The notes beneath the pieces were generated by a model. That model had not been told where the DNA came from and ran no database searches. It worked only from the letters and a program-made list of their open reading frames with translations. A stretch of 64,000 nucleotides of DNA from Trujillonella endophytica (GTDB taxonomy: Bacteria > Actinomycetota > Actinomycetes > Mycobacteriales > Geodermatophilaceae), in the NCBI RefSeq assembly GCF_900110555.1, contig NZ_FOEE01000009.1, positions 62,001 through 126,000 of the forward strand. Reading direction: 5' to 3'. A program made the translations under genes and the position numbers. Below, piece by piece: positions 43,024-51,050 of the stretch. Position 1 is the stretch's first letter. The number at the start of each line of letters is the position of its first letter.

Positions 43024-44106
43024 GTGACGGTCACGGTCGTGCACTGGGGCACCGGCGCCACCGGCGCGCTCGCGCTGCGCGGGATCCTTTCCCACCCGGA
43101 GCTCGAGCTCGTCGGGCTGTACGTGCACTCGGCGGAGAAGGCCGGCCTGGACGCGGCCGAGCTCTGCGGGCTGAGCGAGCCCACCGGAGTGGTCGCCACG
43201 AACGACGCGGCCGCGCTGCGCGCGCTGGGCGCCGACTGCCTCTCCTACTTCGGCCCGGGCCGGGCGCCGACCGCGATCGGTGACGTGCTGCCGTTCCTCG
43301 AGGCCGGCATCGACGTCGTCACCACGAGCTTCGGCGGCCTGACCCACCCGCCCGCCGCCGAGTCGGTCCTCCGCGAGCCGGCCGAGGCGGCGGCGCTGGC
43401 CGGCGGCGCGTCGCTGTTCTCCACCGGGATCGAGCCCGGGTACGCCAGCGACCTGCTGCCGCTGGCGCTGCTGTCGGCCTGCGACGACGTCCACGGGGTC
43501 CGGATCCAGGAGGTCGCCGACTACTCGCACTACCCCGGGGCCGACGCCCTGCGGATCGGCTTCGGCTTCGGCGAACCCGCCGACTACCCGGCCGCCCTCG
43601 CCGACCCCGCACGCCTGATCGGCGGGTGGCGCGGCGTGGTCGAGCTCGTCGGCGACGCCCTCGGCGTTCGCTTCGACTCGGTGGAGGCGACCTACGAGCG
43701 CCGGTCCCTGGACCGCGACGTCGACACCGCCATCGGGGTCGTCCGGGCGGGCACCACCGCCGCGGTCCGGTTCGAGGTGCAGGGCATGGTCGACGGCGTG
43801 CCGTTCGTCGTGCTCGAGCACGTCAACCGGATGGCCGCCGACGCCGCCCCCGACTGGCCGCACGCCCGCCTCGGCGACCGGCTGGTCTACCGCACCGAGG
43901 TGACCGGCCGACCCGGCTTCGCCTGCGAGCTCGCCTTCGACGAGCCGCAGTCGGAATTCGGCCGGATCGCCACCGGGATGCGCGCGGTCAACGCGATCCC
44001 CGCGGTGGTCGCCGCGCGGCCGGGACTGCTGTCGGCGACCGACCTGCCGGTCACGGTGAGCCGCAACAGCCGGCCCGGGGGAAGGCCCGTCCCGGTCCGG
44101 AGCTGA
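43024..44106 (+). CDS. NAD(P)-binding dehydrogenase, dihydrodipicolinate-reductase-like
   Basis: A 360-residue protein whose N-terminal Rossmann domain has VVHWGTGATGALALRGI at residues 5-21. The C-terminal part (VEATYERRSLDRDVDTAIGVVRAGTTAAVRFEVQG) resembles the actinobacterial family of diacylglycerol/NAD-dependent dehydrogenases of unknown substrate. The GTG start follows GGGAGG. It is 75 bases after the luciferase-like gene, with its own possible promoter sequence, so it is likely in the same functional set but may be separately transcribed. Confidence 0.8.
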   Translation: MTVTVVHWGTGATGALALRGILSHPELELVGLYVHSAEKAGLDAAELCGLSEPTGVVATNDAAALRALGADCLSYFGPGRAPTAIGDVLPFLEAGIDVVTTSFGGLTHPPAAESVLREPAEAAALAGGASLFSTGIEPGYASDLLPLALLSACDDVHGVRIQEVADYSHYPGADALRIGFGFGEPADYPAALADPARLIGGWRGVVELVGDALGVRFDSVEATYERRSLDRDVDTAIGVVRAGTTAAVRFEVQGMVDGVPFVVLEHVNRMAADAAPDWPHARLGDRLVYRTEVTGRPGFACELAFDEPQSEFGRIATGMRAVNAIPAVVAARPGLLSATDLPVTVSRNSRPGGRPVPVRS

Positions 44107-44151
44107 GCCGCGACCCGCCGGGCGGGAACGCCCCCGGCGCCGGTCGCCGGT

Positions 44152-45072
44152 TCAGCCCAGCAGCACCCGCAGGTCCAGTTCGGTGGAGGGCACGGCGGGG
44201 TCGTCGCCGTCGACGACGGCGACCAGGCGCGCCTCCCCGGCGGCGACCGACCGGAGGGCCAGACCCTCGACCTTGTGCACGCGCCCGCCCGCGCGGGGCA
44301 GCGGGACGACGTCGAGCACCCGGTCCCCGTCGAGGAGGGCGAGCGCGGTGGCGACGACCGGGCCGTCGTCCACCGCGTTCGGCGTGTCCTCCGCCGCCGC
44401 GCTGAGCAGGGTGCGCCCGTCGGGCAGGGCCACGGCGTCGGTCACCGCCAGGCCCACGCCGCCCACCTCCCCGAGCGCGTAGCGCTGCACGCCGCCGATC
44501 GGCACGGCGGCGGCCGCGACCTCGCCGAGGAGGGCCGCGACGAGGGCGTCCAGCGGCAGGTCCACGCTCGCCGAGGGCACGCCGGCCGCCAGGTTGCCCC
44601 GCTGGAACCAGCGCACCGTGTCGCCGTGCCGGCTGCCGCCCTCGAGGTTCAGGTGCCCGGGCGCGGCCCCCAGCGCCTCGGCGACCCGGCGGTAGAGCGG
44701 GGTCAGGTCCGCGGCCGCGGTGACCGGCGCGCCGGCGGCCAGCCGCACCAGCACGCCCTGCATCCGGCGCGGCGACGAGCCCGATCCCAGCGCCAGGACC
44801 GCCGGAGCGCCGTCGACCCCGACCGCGCAGGCCACCTCGAGGTCCGGCTTCAGGTGCTTGGTCCCGTCGGCGGAGCCGAACCGGTCCAGGCCCTGGACCG
44901 GGGGCAGCAGCCGCACCGGGAGCACCGAGTCGCCGCGGCGCCACGCGCCGATCGTGGCGTCGTCGGAGACGACGAGCCAGCCGTCGCCCAGCGGAGCCAC
45001 CCCCGAGGCGGCGGTCACCGGCGTCCCGTCGTCGAACCGCAGCTCGGCCGTGCCCTCCACGAAGACCTGCAC
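44152..45072 (-). CDS. Conserved hypothetical protein, possibly beta-propeller-like
   Basis: A 306-residue protein with no signal sequence. Regular strand-turn repeats such as GVAPLGDGWLVVSDD, VDGAPAVLALGSGSSPRR and DAVALPDGRTLLSAAAEDTPNAVDDGP suggest a blade-like beta fold. I do not recognise a catalytic motif. It is the first downstream gene of an FMN-binding protein on the same strand (27 bases). The GTG at 45072 is used as start. Confidence 0.7.
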   Translation of the reverse strand: MQVFVEGTAELRFDDGTPVTAASGVAPLGDGWLVVSDDATIGAWRRGDSVLPVRLLPPVQGLDRFGSADGTKHLKPDLEVACAVGVDGAPAVLALGSGSSPRRMQGVLVRLAAGAPVTAAADLTPLYRRVAEALGAAPGHLNLEGGSRHGDTVRWFQRGNLAAGVPSASVDLPLDALVAALLGEVAAAAVPIGGVQRYALGEVGGVGLAVTDAVALPDGRTLLSAAAEDTPNAVDDGPVVATALALLDGDRVLDVVPLPRAGGRVHKVEGLALRSVAAGEARLVAVVDGDDPAVPSTELDLRVLLG

Positions 45073-45099
45073 GCGGAGAGGATGCCCCTTCGCGCGCCG

Positions 45100-45618
45100 T
45101 CAGGCCTGCGGGAACCGCCACCGGGTCTGGCTCGACGGGGACTTGGCGAAGCCGAAGACCGTCCGCGGGCGCACCCGGAAGACCAGCGCCGAGCCGTGCG
45201 GGTCGGCGAAGCCCTCCTCGGTCGGCTCGAAGCGCCACACCGGCCCGTACTTCTTCTCCCACGCGCCGGCCAGGGCCACCAGCTCGGCGCGGTCGCGCAC
45301 CCGCTCCGCCGTCCCCTCGACGACGACGTCCAGCCCCTCGTCCCAGCGATTGCCCCCGGTCGTGAGCACGACCTCGGCGTTGGTCTCGAGGTTGCGCGCC
45401 TTCCGCTCGGCGGCGCCGGTGCAGAAGTGCAGCGCGCCGTCCCGCCAGACGGTGAGCAGCGGGGTCACGTGCGGCCGGCCGTCCGGCCGGACCGTGGACA
45501 CCCAGCTCAGCGGGGCCGCCGCGAGCAGGGCCTCCGCCTCCGCCCAGGGGCGCGGGCCGGCCCCGGTCTCCCCGTAGCGGGGGTCGACCTCGGTCACCGG
45601 TTCGACGGTCGTGGTCAT
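45100..45618 (-). CDS. Pyridoxamine 5'-phosphate oxidase-related FMN/F420-binding protein
   Basis: A 172-residue split-barrel protein. SWVSTVRPDGRPHVTPLLTVWRDGALHFCTG near residue 38 (core TVRPDGRPHVTPL) is the signature, and KARNLETNAEVVLTTGGNRWDEGLDVVVEGTAE follows. It resembles the protein at 22870-23346 in fold but is clearly separate. The ATG has GAGGAGGCAGGC upstream. Function unknown; F420-dependent reductases are known in the family. Confidence 0.85.
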   Translation of the reverse strand: MTTTVEPVTEVDPRYGETGAGPRPWAEAEALLAAAPLSWVSTVRPDGRPHVTPLLTVWRDGALHFCTGAAERKARNLETNAEVVLTTGGNRWDEGLDVVVEGTAERVRDRAELVALAGAWEKKYGPVWRFEPTEEGFADPHGSALVFRVRPRTVFGFAKSPSSQTRWRFPQA

Positions 45619-45682
45619 GCCTGCCTCCTCGGGTCGTCGGGGGTAGGACCCGGAGCGCGGCGGGGACTCATCGGTCCGGCGG

Positions 45683-46726
45683 TCAGGAGCCGATCAGCGC
45701 GCGGTGCAGCACGGCGATGAGCTCGGTCCTCGTGATGATCCCGACCAGCCGGCCGTCGCCGTCGACCACCGGCAGGTTCCGCAGGCCGCGGTCGGTCATC
45801 AGCTCGACGAGCTCGGCGACGGGGGTGTCGGCGTCGACCGTGGTGACCGGCGTGGTCATCACCTTCGCGACGGGGTCGAACTCGACGACGTCCCGGTTGA
45901 ACAGGTCGAAGACCGTTATGATCCCGACCACGTGCTCGTCGTCGTCGACGACCGGGACTGCCTTGACGTGGTGCTGGTTGATCACCATCCGCGCCCGGTA
46001 GAGGGTGTCGCCCGGGCGCACGCTCTTCACGTCGCGCGCCATGAGCGTGCCCACCCGGAGGCGGCCGAGCCGGCGGTCCAGCGCGTGCGCCTCGGCGTCC
46101 CGGATGAGGGCGACCACGTCGCCGGGCAGCACGTCCAGCCCGCGGTCCAGCCGGGCGATCGCGGCGGTGACGTCCTCGGTGGAGACCCCGACCCGCTCGC
46201 TGGGCGCCGGGTCGGTGCCCTGGTGCTGCGGCGGGGGCGGGGGCACGTGCGGATAGGGGCGCCCGGTCAGGTTGTTCACCGCCGCGCCGATCGCGAGCAG
46301 GACGACGGTGTTCACGCCGACCGGCCACACGGCGAACGCGTACCCGTGCTCGGCGACCGCGGACCCGCCGACGGCGGCGAACAGGGCGCAGGCACCGCCG
46401 GGCGGGTGCACGCAGCGGAGCAGCATCATGATCGCGATGGCCGCGCCGACCGCGACCGCGGCGGCGAGGGCCACGTCGTCCACCAGCCGCCCGGCGGTGA
46501 CCCCCACCAGCGTGGAGACCACGTTGCCCACCAGCAGCGACCACGGCTGGGCGAGCGGGCTGGCCGGGGCGGCGAACAGCAGGACGGCCGTGGCGCCCAT
46601 CGGCGCCACGATGAACGGCAGGGCCTCGGGCCCGCCGGGGACGAGGCGGGCGGCCAGCGCGGCGACGGCGATGCCGAGCAGCCCGCCCAGGCCGCCGCGG
46701 AGCAGGTCGGCCGGTCGGTAGCCCAC
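45683..46726 (-). CDS. HPP-domain membrane protein fused to a pair of CBS domains
   Basis: A 347-residue protein in two parts. The N-terminal ~160 residues form the four-helix HPP domain (GIAVAALAARLV, FIVAPMGATAVLLFAA, VTAGRLVDDVALAAAVAVGAA, VGVNTVVLLAIGAAVNNL) with the eponymous HPPGG near residue 107. The C-terminal part has two CBS motifs (VGTLMARDVKSVRPGDTL and KVMTTPVTTVDADTPVAEL), expected to bind adenine nucleotides and gate the membrane part. The GTG at 46726 lacks a ribosome site. An in-frame CTG at 46774, after GGGGGAGGACACCG, would add 16 plausible residues and may be the true start. Confidence 0.87.
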   Translation of the reverse strand: MGYRPADLLRGGLGGLLGIAVAALAARLVPGGPEALPFIVAPMGATAVLLFAAPASPLAQPWSLLVGNVVSTLVGVTAGRLVDDVALAAAVAVGAAIAIMMLLRCVHPPGGACALFAAVGGSAVAEHGYAFAVWPVGVNTVVLLAIGAAVNNLTGRPYPHVPPPPPQHQGTDPAPSERVGVSTEDVTAAIARLDRGLDVLPGDVVALIRDAEAHALDRRLGRLRVGTLMARDVKSVRPGDTLYRARMVINQHHVKAVPVVDDDEHVVGIITVFDLFNRDVVEFDPVAKVMTTPVTTVDADTPVAELVELMTDRGLRNLPVVDGDGRLVGIITRTELIAVLHRALIGS

Positions 46727-46901
46727 CGGCCCGGGGCGCAGGGAGGCGAGCCAGGCTCGGCGGTCGGCGTACAGCGGTGTCCTCCCCCGACGGCAACCCT
46801 GCCGTCGACCGCGGCGACCTTAGCCGCTCCTCCCCACCCCTTCGGGGGAGCCCGCCGCGTCCCCGCTGGAGCCGCCCGACGCGGGTGCCGACGTCCTGGT
46901 C

Positions 46902-47099
46902 ATGACCGCCGTCCTGCCCCGCCCGACCTCCGCCGGCCGCCACCGCGCCCCCGAGACCTCCGACGAGCCCCGCTGGGCGTCGGCGGCCGAGTTCTCCGCC
47001 GCCTGGGCCCGCGCCGGCCGCCACGCCGCGCCCGAGGCGTCGGGCCGCCACGCCTCCGACGACTTCGACTGGGTCGGCCGCGCGGCCGCGGCGGGCTGA
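46902..47099 (+). CDS. Small hypothetical protein
   Basis: A 65-residue frame ending WVGRAAAAG with a tryptophan- and aspartate-containing middle (EPRWASAAEFSAAWARAGRH). It lies in the 394-bp gap between the HPP-CBS and rdgB genes. No ribosome site is visible before the ATG, so it would be leaderless. It could be a chance frame in GC-rich DNA, but its amino acid composition looks coding. Confidence 0.4.
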   Translation: MTAVLPRPTSAGRHRAPETSDEPRWASAAEFSAAWARAGRHAAPEASGRHASDDFDWVGRAAAAG

Positions 47100-47120
47100 C
47101 CGGCATGCCGGTGCGCCGAC

Positions 47121-47732
47121 TCAGCGGCCCCCGAGCGCCCCGGCGACCACCGGGACCAGGGCCGCGAACGCCTGGGCCCGGTGGCTCCTCGCGTCCTTCT
47201 CCGCGGGCGCGAGCTCGGCGGAGGTGAGCTCCAGCCCGTCGGGCACGAACACCGGGTCGTAGCCGAAGCCGTTCGTACCGCGCTCCTCCCGGATCACCCG
47301 CCCGCGCCACTCGCGCTGCAGTACCTGCTCGGTGCCCTCGGGCGTGACGAGGGCGGCGGCACAGACGAACGCCGCGCCTCTCCGCTCGTCGGGGACGTCC
47401 GCGAGCTGCGCCAGCAGCAGTGCGGTGTTGGCCCGGTCCTCCCCGTGCCGGCCTGCCCACCGCGCCGAGAGGATGCCCGGCATCCCGTTGAGCGCGTCGA
47501 CGGTGATGCCCGAGTCGTCGGCGACCGCCGGCAGGCCCGTGTACCGCACCGCCTCCCGCGCCTTGAGCAGGGCGTTCTCCGCGAACGTCGTGCCCGTCTC
47601 GGGCGCCTCCGGGTACTCGGGCACGTCCCGCAGGCCGACGACGGTCACGCCCGGGACGGCGTCGGCCAGCAGCCGCTGCAGCTCGGCGAGCTTGCCCGCG
47701 TTGCGGGTGGCCAGGACCAGGCGGACGGTCAT
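47121..47732 (-). CDS. rdgB: dITP/XTP pyrophosphatase (RdgB/HAM1)
   Basis: A 203-residue nucleotide-sanitising enzyme that hydrolyses dITP, ITP and XTP to monophosphates. [16 protein letters not shown] at residues 7-22 is the nucleotide-binding N-terminus, [24 protein letters not shown] near residue 69 (core [10 protein letters not shown]) the metal site, and GFGYDPVF near residue 153 the base-binding region. Its ATG overlaps the stop of rph, the common actinobacterial arrangement. Confidence 0.95.
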   Translation of the reverse strand: MTVRLVLATRNAGKLAELQRLLADAVPGVTVVGLRDVPEYPEAPETGTTFAENALLKAREAVRYTGLPAVADDSGITVDALNGMPGILSARWAGRHGEDRANTALLLAQLADVPDERRGAAFVCAAALVTPEGTEQVLQREWRGRVIREERGTNGFGYDPVFVPDGLELTSAELAPAEKDARSHRAQAFAALVPVVAGALGGR

Positions 47733-48484
47733 GCCGGCCCCGCGTCGGACCGCAAGGCGCGCTGCTGCACGGCGGTGAGCTCCGCGCAGCCGGCGACGGC
47801 CAGGTCCAGCAGCGCGTCGAGCGTCGCCCGGTCGAAGACCGCCCCCTCCGCCGTGCCCTGCACCTCGACGAACCCGCCGTCCCCGGTGCAGACGACGTTC
47901 ATGTCCGTGCCTGCCCGCACGTCCTCCTCGTAGGCGAGGTCCAGTCGCGGCTGGCCGTCGATGACGCCGACGCTGACCGCGGCCACCGACTGCACGAGGG
48001 GCGTGGCCTTCGCCAGCTTCCCCCGCTCGCCCAGCCAGGAGACGGCGTCGGCGAGGGCGACGTAGGCGCCGGTGATGGCCGCCGTCCGCGTGCCGCCGTC
48101 GGCCTGCAGGACGTCGCAGTCGATCGCGATGCTGTTCTCCCCCAACGCACCCAGGTCGACGGCGGCGCGCAGCGAGCGGCCGATCAACCGGCTGATCTCG
48201 TGCGTGCGGCCCCCGATGCGGCCCTTGACCGACTCGCGCTCGCCGCGGGTGTGGGTGGCGCGCGGCAGCATCGCGTACTCGGCGGTCACCCAGCCCAGGC
48301 CCGACCCCTTGCGCCAGCGGGGCACGCCCTCGGTGACGCTCGCCGCGCACAGCACCCGGGTGCGGCCGAACTCCACGAGCACCGAGCCCTCGGCGTGGTC
48401 GAGCCAGTTGCGGGTGATCGTCACCGGGCGCAGCTGGTCGGCGGTGCGGCCGTCGGGACGTGTGGTCTGCGAGGCGGGAGTCAC
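47729..48484 (-). CDS. rph: Ribonuclease PH
   Basis: A 251-residue phosphorolytic 3'-5' exoribonuclease that trims tRNA 3' ends. [32 protein letters not shown] near residue 19 (core [11 protein letters not shown]), [39 protein letters not shown] near residue 72 (core SRLIGRSLR) and ALADAVSWL are family signatures. The GTG at 48484 is used. It overlaps rdgB by four bases. Confidence 0.95.
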   Translation of the reverse strand: MTPASQTTRPDGRTADQLRPVTITRNWLDHAEGSVLVEFGRTRVLCAASVTEGVPRWRKGSGLGWVTAEYAMLPRATHTRGERESVKGRIGGRTHEISRLIGRSLRAAVDLGALGENSIAIDCDVLQADGGTRTAAITGAYVALADAVSWLGERGKLAKATPLVQSVAAVSVGVIDGQPRLDLAYEEDVRAGTDMNVVCTGDGGFVEVQGTAEGAVFDRATLDALLDLAVAGCAELTAVQQRALRSDAGPA

Positions 48485-48548
48485 GTGAGTCGACAGTAGT
48501 GCGGGCCGCCGCCGCCGTGTCGGCAGCAGTCGGGTTCCCCCCGCGGCC

Positions 48549-48911
48549 GGGACACCTACGCTCCGCGACGCCCATCAGTTCGCCGCGGCGATCCTGCTCG
48601 GCCCGGCCGCCATCGCGACCGCCTGGGCCGCCTACCGGTCGGCCATCGACGGCGGGGACGCGATCGCCGGCTACTCGCAGGCCACCACCCTCACCAGCCA
48701 GGCCGCCGACATCTACGGCGACGCCACCGGCCAGTTCGACCAGGAGGCCGCGGACGGGCTGCGCGACAACTTCTTCTCGGACGACCTCGAGGAGACCGTC
48801 GCCTGGTACGACGTCAGCGGCGAGGACATCACCGAAGCCGTTCGACGCCGACTCCGGGTCCCCGCACCCGCCCCCGGCGTGGGCCGCCCCGGCCACGATC
48901 AGGTGACCTGA
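48549..48911 (+). pseudogene. Decayed gene fragment, start lost and frameshifted
   Basis: A reading frame (codons in phase with 48567) encodes a well-formed stretch beginning [20 protein letters not shown] and continuing through YDVSGEDIT, with no stop. No start codon lies upstream before a TGA at 48486. After about 48835 the sense continues in another frame (KPFDADSGSPHPP), so a frameshift is likely. It looks like the remnant of a small membrane protein family with a DAHQF start, cut at both ends. I cannot assign the family with certainty. Confidence 0.55.
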
Positions 48912-48937
48912 TCCCCGCGCGTCCTCCCTCGTCGCCC

Positions 48938-49079
48938 GCGGTGTGGGAGGACGCGCTGCGGTGAGGGAGGACCCGCTGCGGTGCGGGAGGACCCGCTGCG
49001 GTGCGGGAGGCCGGCGAGGCGGTGCGGTGCGGGCGGACGCGCTGCGGTGCGGGAGGACGGCGAGGCGGTGCGGGAGGAT
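48938..49079. repeat. Degenerate 20-bp tandem repeat upstream of yjbQ
   Basis: About six imperfect copies of GCGGTGCGGGAGGACCCGCT run up to eight bases before the yjbQ start codon. Three adjacent units at 48938, 48958 and 48978 are closest to each other. The first overlaps a 12-bp inverted repeat (48917-48928 with 48945-48956) that could terminate transcription from the left. The repeat supplies purine-rich sequence just before the start codon. Confidence 0.8.
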
Positions 49080-49086
49080 CGGGCCC

Positions 49087-49491
49087 ATGCGATCCGAGCT
49101 CCGCTCCGTCCGGACCGGCGGGGTGCCCGCCGTCGTCGACCTGACCGACGAGTGCGCGGCCTTCGTGGCCGGCGAGACCGACGGGCTGCTGCAGGTGTTC
49201 GTGCCGCACGCGACCGCGGGGGTGGCGATCATCGAGACCGGCTCCGGCAGCGACGACGACCTGCTCGCCCAGCTCGACCTCCTGCTCCCCCGCGACGACC
49301 GGTGGCGGCACCGGCACGGCAGCGCCGGCCACGGCCGCGACCACGTGCTGCCGGCGTTCGTGCCGCCGCACGCCACCGTTCCGGTGCTCGAGGGCCGGAT
49401 GCAGCTGGGCACCTGGCAGCGGATCTGCCTGGTCGACACCAACCAGGACAACCCGCAGCGGCACGTGCGGCTGTCGTTCCTCGCCGGCTGA
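49087..49491 (+). CDS. yjbQ: YjbQ / UPF0047 family protein
   Basis: A 134-residue protein of the widespread YjbQ family, which has been reported to have thiamin-phosphate-synthase-like activity in vitro. GLLQVFVPHATAGVAIIETG near residue 34 and GHGRDHVLPAFVPPHATVPVLEG near residue 80 (core HATAGVAIIE and RDHVLPAF) carry the conserved histidines. QRICLVDTNQDNPQRHVRL follows. The ATG at 49087 is used because it begins at the conserved N-terminus; the region ahead is the tandem repeat. Confidence 0.88.
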   Translation: MRSELRSVRTGGVPAVVDLTDECAAFVAGETDGLLQVFVPHATAGVAIIETGSGSDDDLLAQLDLLLPRDDRWRHRHGSAGHGRDHVLPAFVPPHATVPVLEGRMQLGTWQRICLVDTNQDNPQRHVRLSFLAG

Positions 49492-49579
49492 CCGGCACGA
49501 CCGATCGAGGCGGCCGGGCCCGGGGACGCGGCGATGCCCGGCGTGGAGTCCGTCGGCCCCGCACGGCAGGATGCGCGGC

Positions 49580-50077
49580 ATGACCGACACCGCCGCGACT
49601 CCGGACGCTCCCGTCCGCCTCTCCCCCGGTGACCCGGCGCCGGACTTCACCTTGCCCGACGCCGACGGCACCCCGGTCGCACTCTCCGCGCACCGCGGGC
49701 GACGGGTGATCGTGTACTGCTACCCGGCCGCGCTGACCCCGGGCTGCACCACCCAGGCGGTCGACTTCACCGCCGCCGCGGGGGAGCTGGCCGAGGCCGG
49801 GCTGGACATCATCGGCATCTCCCCGGACCCGCCGGCGAAGCTGCTGCGCTTCCGGGAGAAGGAGCAGCTGGGCATCACCCTCGTCTCCGACGTGGACAAG
49901 GCCGTGCTGAAGGCCTACGGCGCGTTCGGGCCGAAGAAGCTGTACGGCAAGGAGGTCATCGGGGTCATCCGGTCGACCTTCGTCATCGACGCCGACGGCC
50001 GGATCGAGAAGGCCGCGTACAACGTCAAGGCGACCGGCCACGTCGCCAAGCTGCGCCGGGATCTCGGCCTGGCCTGA
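49580..50077 (+). CDS. bcp: Peroxiredoxin, Bcp/PrxQ type, without the resolving cysteine
   Basis: A 165-residue thioredoxin-fold peroxidase that reduces hydroperoxides. LTPGCTTQAVDF near residue 50 holds the peroxidatic cysteine, but the resolving cysteine five residues later in typical PrxQ (CTxQACDF) is valine here, so it should work as a 1-Cys enzyme or use an external thiol. IGISPDPPAKLLRFREKEQLGITLVSD is typical. The ATG at 49580 is three codons inside the longest frame and is preceded by GCAGGA. Confidence 0.9.
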   Translation: MTDTAATPDAPVRLSPGDPAPDFTLPDADGTPVALSAHRGRRVIVYCYPAALTPGCTTQAVDFTAAAGELAEAGLDIIGISPDPPAKLLRFREKEQLGITLVSDVDKAVLKAYGAFGPKKLYGKEVIGVIRSTFVIDADGRIEKAAYNVKATGHVAKLRRDLGLA

Positions 50078-50093
50078 CCCGCCCCCGCTCCAC

Positions 50094-50127
50094 CGACGCC
50101 CCGCCCGGCACCGCCGGCGGGGCGTCG
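50094..50127 (+). terminator. Hairpin terminator after bcp
   Basis: A 12-bp perfect stem (50094-50105 with 50116-50127) and a 10-base loop, 17 bases after the stop codon. Confidence 0.75.
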
Positions 50128-50258
50128 TGCTGTCCGGGGACGCCCCGGCGTCCCGGGCGCGGCGTCCCGAGTGATCGGGACGGCGGTCCCTCGTGCTCGG
50201 GTCACGCGGAACGCGAGAGTCCGGTCGACGAGATCACCGACTCCGGGAGAGACACCTC

Positions 50259-51050
50259 ATGCTCCGCACCACCCTGCCGACCCGCCTGCTCGCCGCGGGC
50301 TGTCTCGCCGCCGCGCTGGCCGTCACCGGCTGCAGCGCCGACGACGGCGACGACAACGCCACGGCGGCCGACGACTCCGCCGGGACCACCCCGGCCGCGG
50401 ACCTCGCCGCCTTCTGCCAGGGCGTCGTGGACTACGACGCCACCCCCGAGCCGACGGGCGGCGAGACCGGGGAGCCCAGCACGGCCGACGTCGCCGCGTA
50501 CGGGGAGGCGCTCGCGGAGCCCGTCGAGGCGATCGTCGACAACGCCCCGGCCGCGGCCACCGACGCCGCCGCCGCGCTGCACCACCTGCAGCAGCAACTG
50601 GCCGACGGCGACTCCAGCGGGCAGTTCGAGCCCGACGCCGTCGAGGCGGTCGGCACGATCGAGACCGTGGTCGCGCAGGAGTGCGACGTCACCGCCGTGA
50701 CCGTGACGGCGGTGGACTACACCTTCGAGGGCGTGCCCGCCGACCTGCCGGCCGGGCTCACGACCTTCGTGATGCCCAACGAGACCACCGCCGACGAGGA
50801 GCACGTGATGCTCATCGCCCGCGTCGTGGACGGGGAGACCCTGACGCCGGAGCAGTTCGTCGCCGACCCCGAGGGCTCCTTCGCCGCGATCGAGCTGCTG
50901 GGCGAGACGTACGCCCCGGCCGGCGCCACCGGCGGCGTGACCCTCGACCTCGCGGCCGGCGAGTACCTGCTCATCTGCCCGGTCGCCCACGACGAGGCCA
51001 GCCCGCCGCACTTCGTGCTCGGGATGATCTCCGCCGTCACCGTCGCGTGA
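50259..51050 (+). CDS. Secreted lipoprotein upstream of a multicopper oxidase
   Basis: A 263-residue lipoprotein with lipobox VTGC near residue 23. The mature part has an acidic linker, a helical region (AAYGEALAEPVEAIVDN) and a C-terminal beta-rich part with TAVDYTFEGVP, FVMPNET, and EYLLICPVAHDEA. The last third resembles a cupredoxin-like fold: it has a cysteine and a histidine (LICPVAHD) placed like copper ligands near the C-terminus, although a complete site is not visible. Its stop overlaps the oxidase start, so the two probably work together in copper or redox metabolism. Confidence 0.78.
   Translation: MLRTTLPTRLLAAGCLAAALAVTGCSADDGDDNATAADDSAGTTPAADLAAFCQGVVDYDATPEPTGGETGEPSTADVAAYGEALAEPVEAIVDNAPAAATDAAAALHHLQQQLADGDSSGQFEPDAVEAVGTIETVVAQECDVTAVTVTAVDYTFEGVPADLPAGLTTFVMPNETTADEEHVMLIARVVDGETLTPEQFVADPEGSFAAIELLGETYAPAGATGGVTLDLAAGEYLLICPVAHDEASPPHFVLGMISAVTVA

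Noticed and set aside
48938-49079. CRISPR-like array
   Set aside because: The 20-base units are directly adjacent without unique spacers, and no cas gene is near. It is a tandem repeat.
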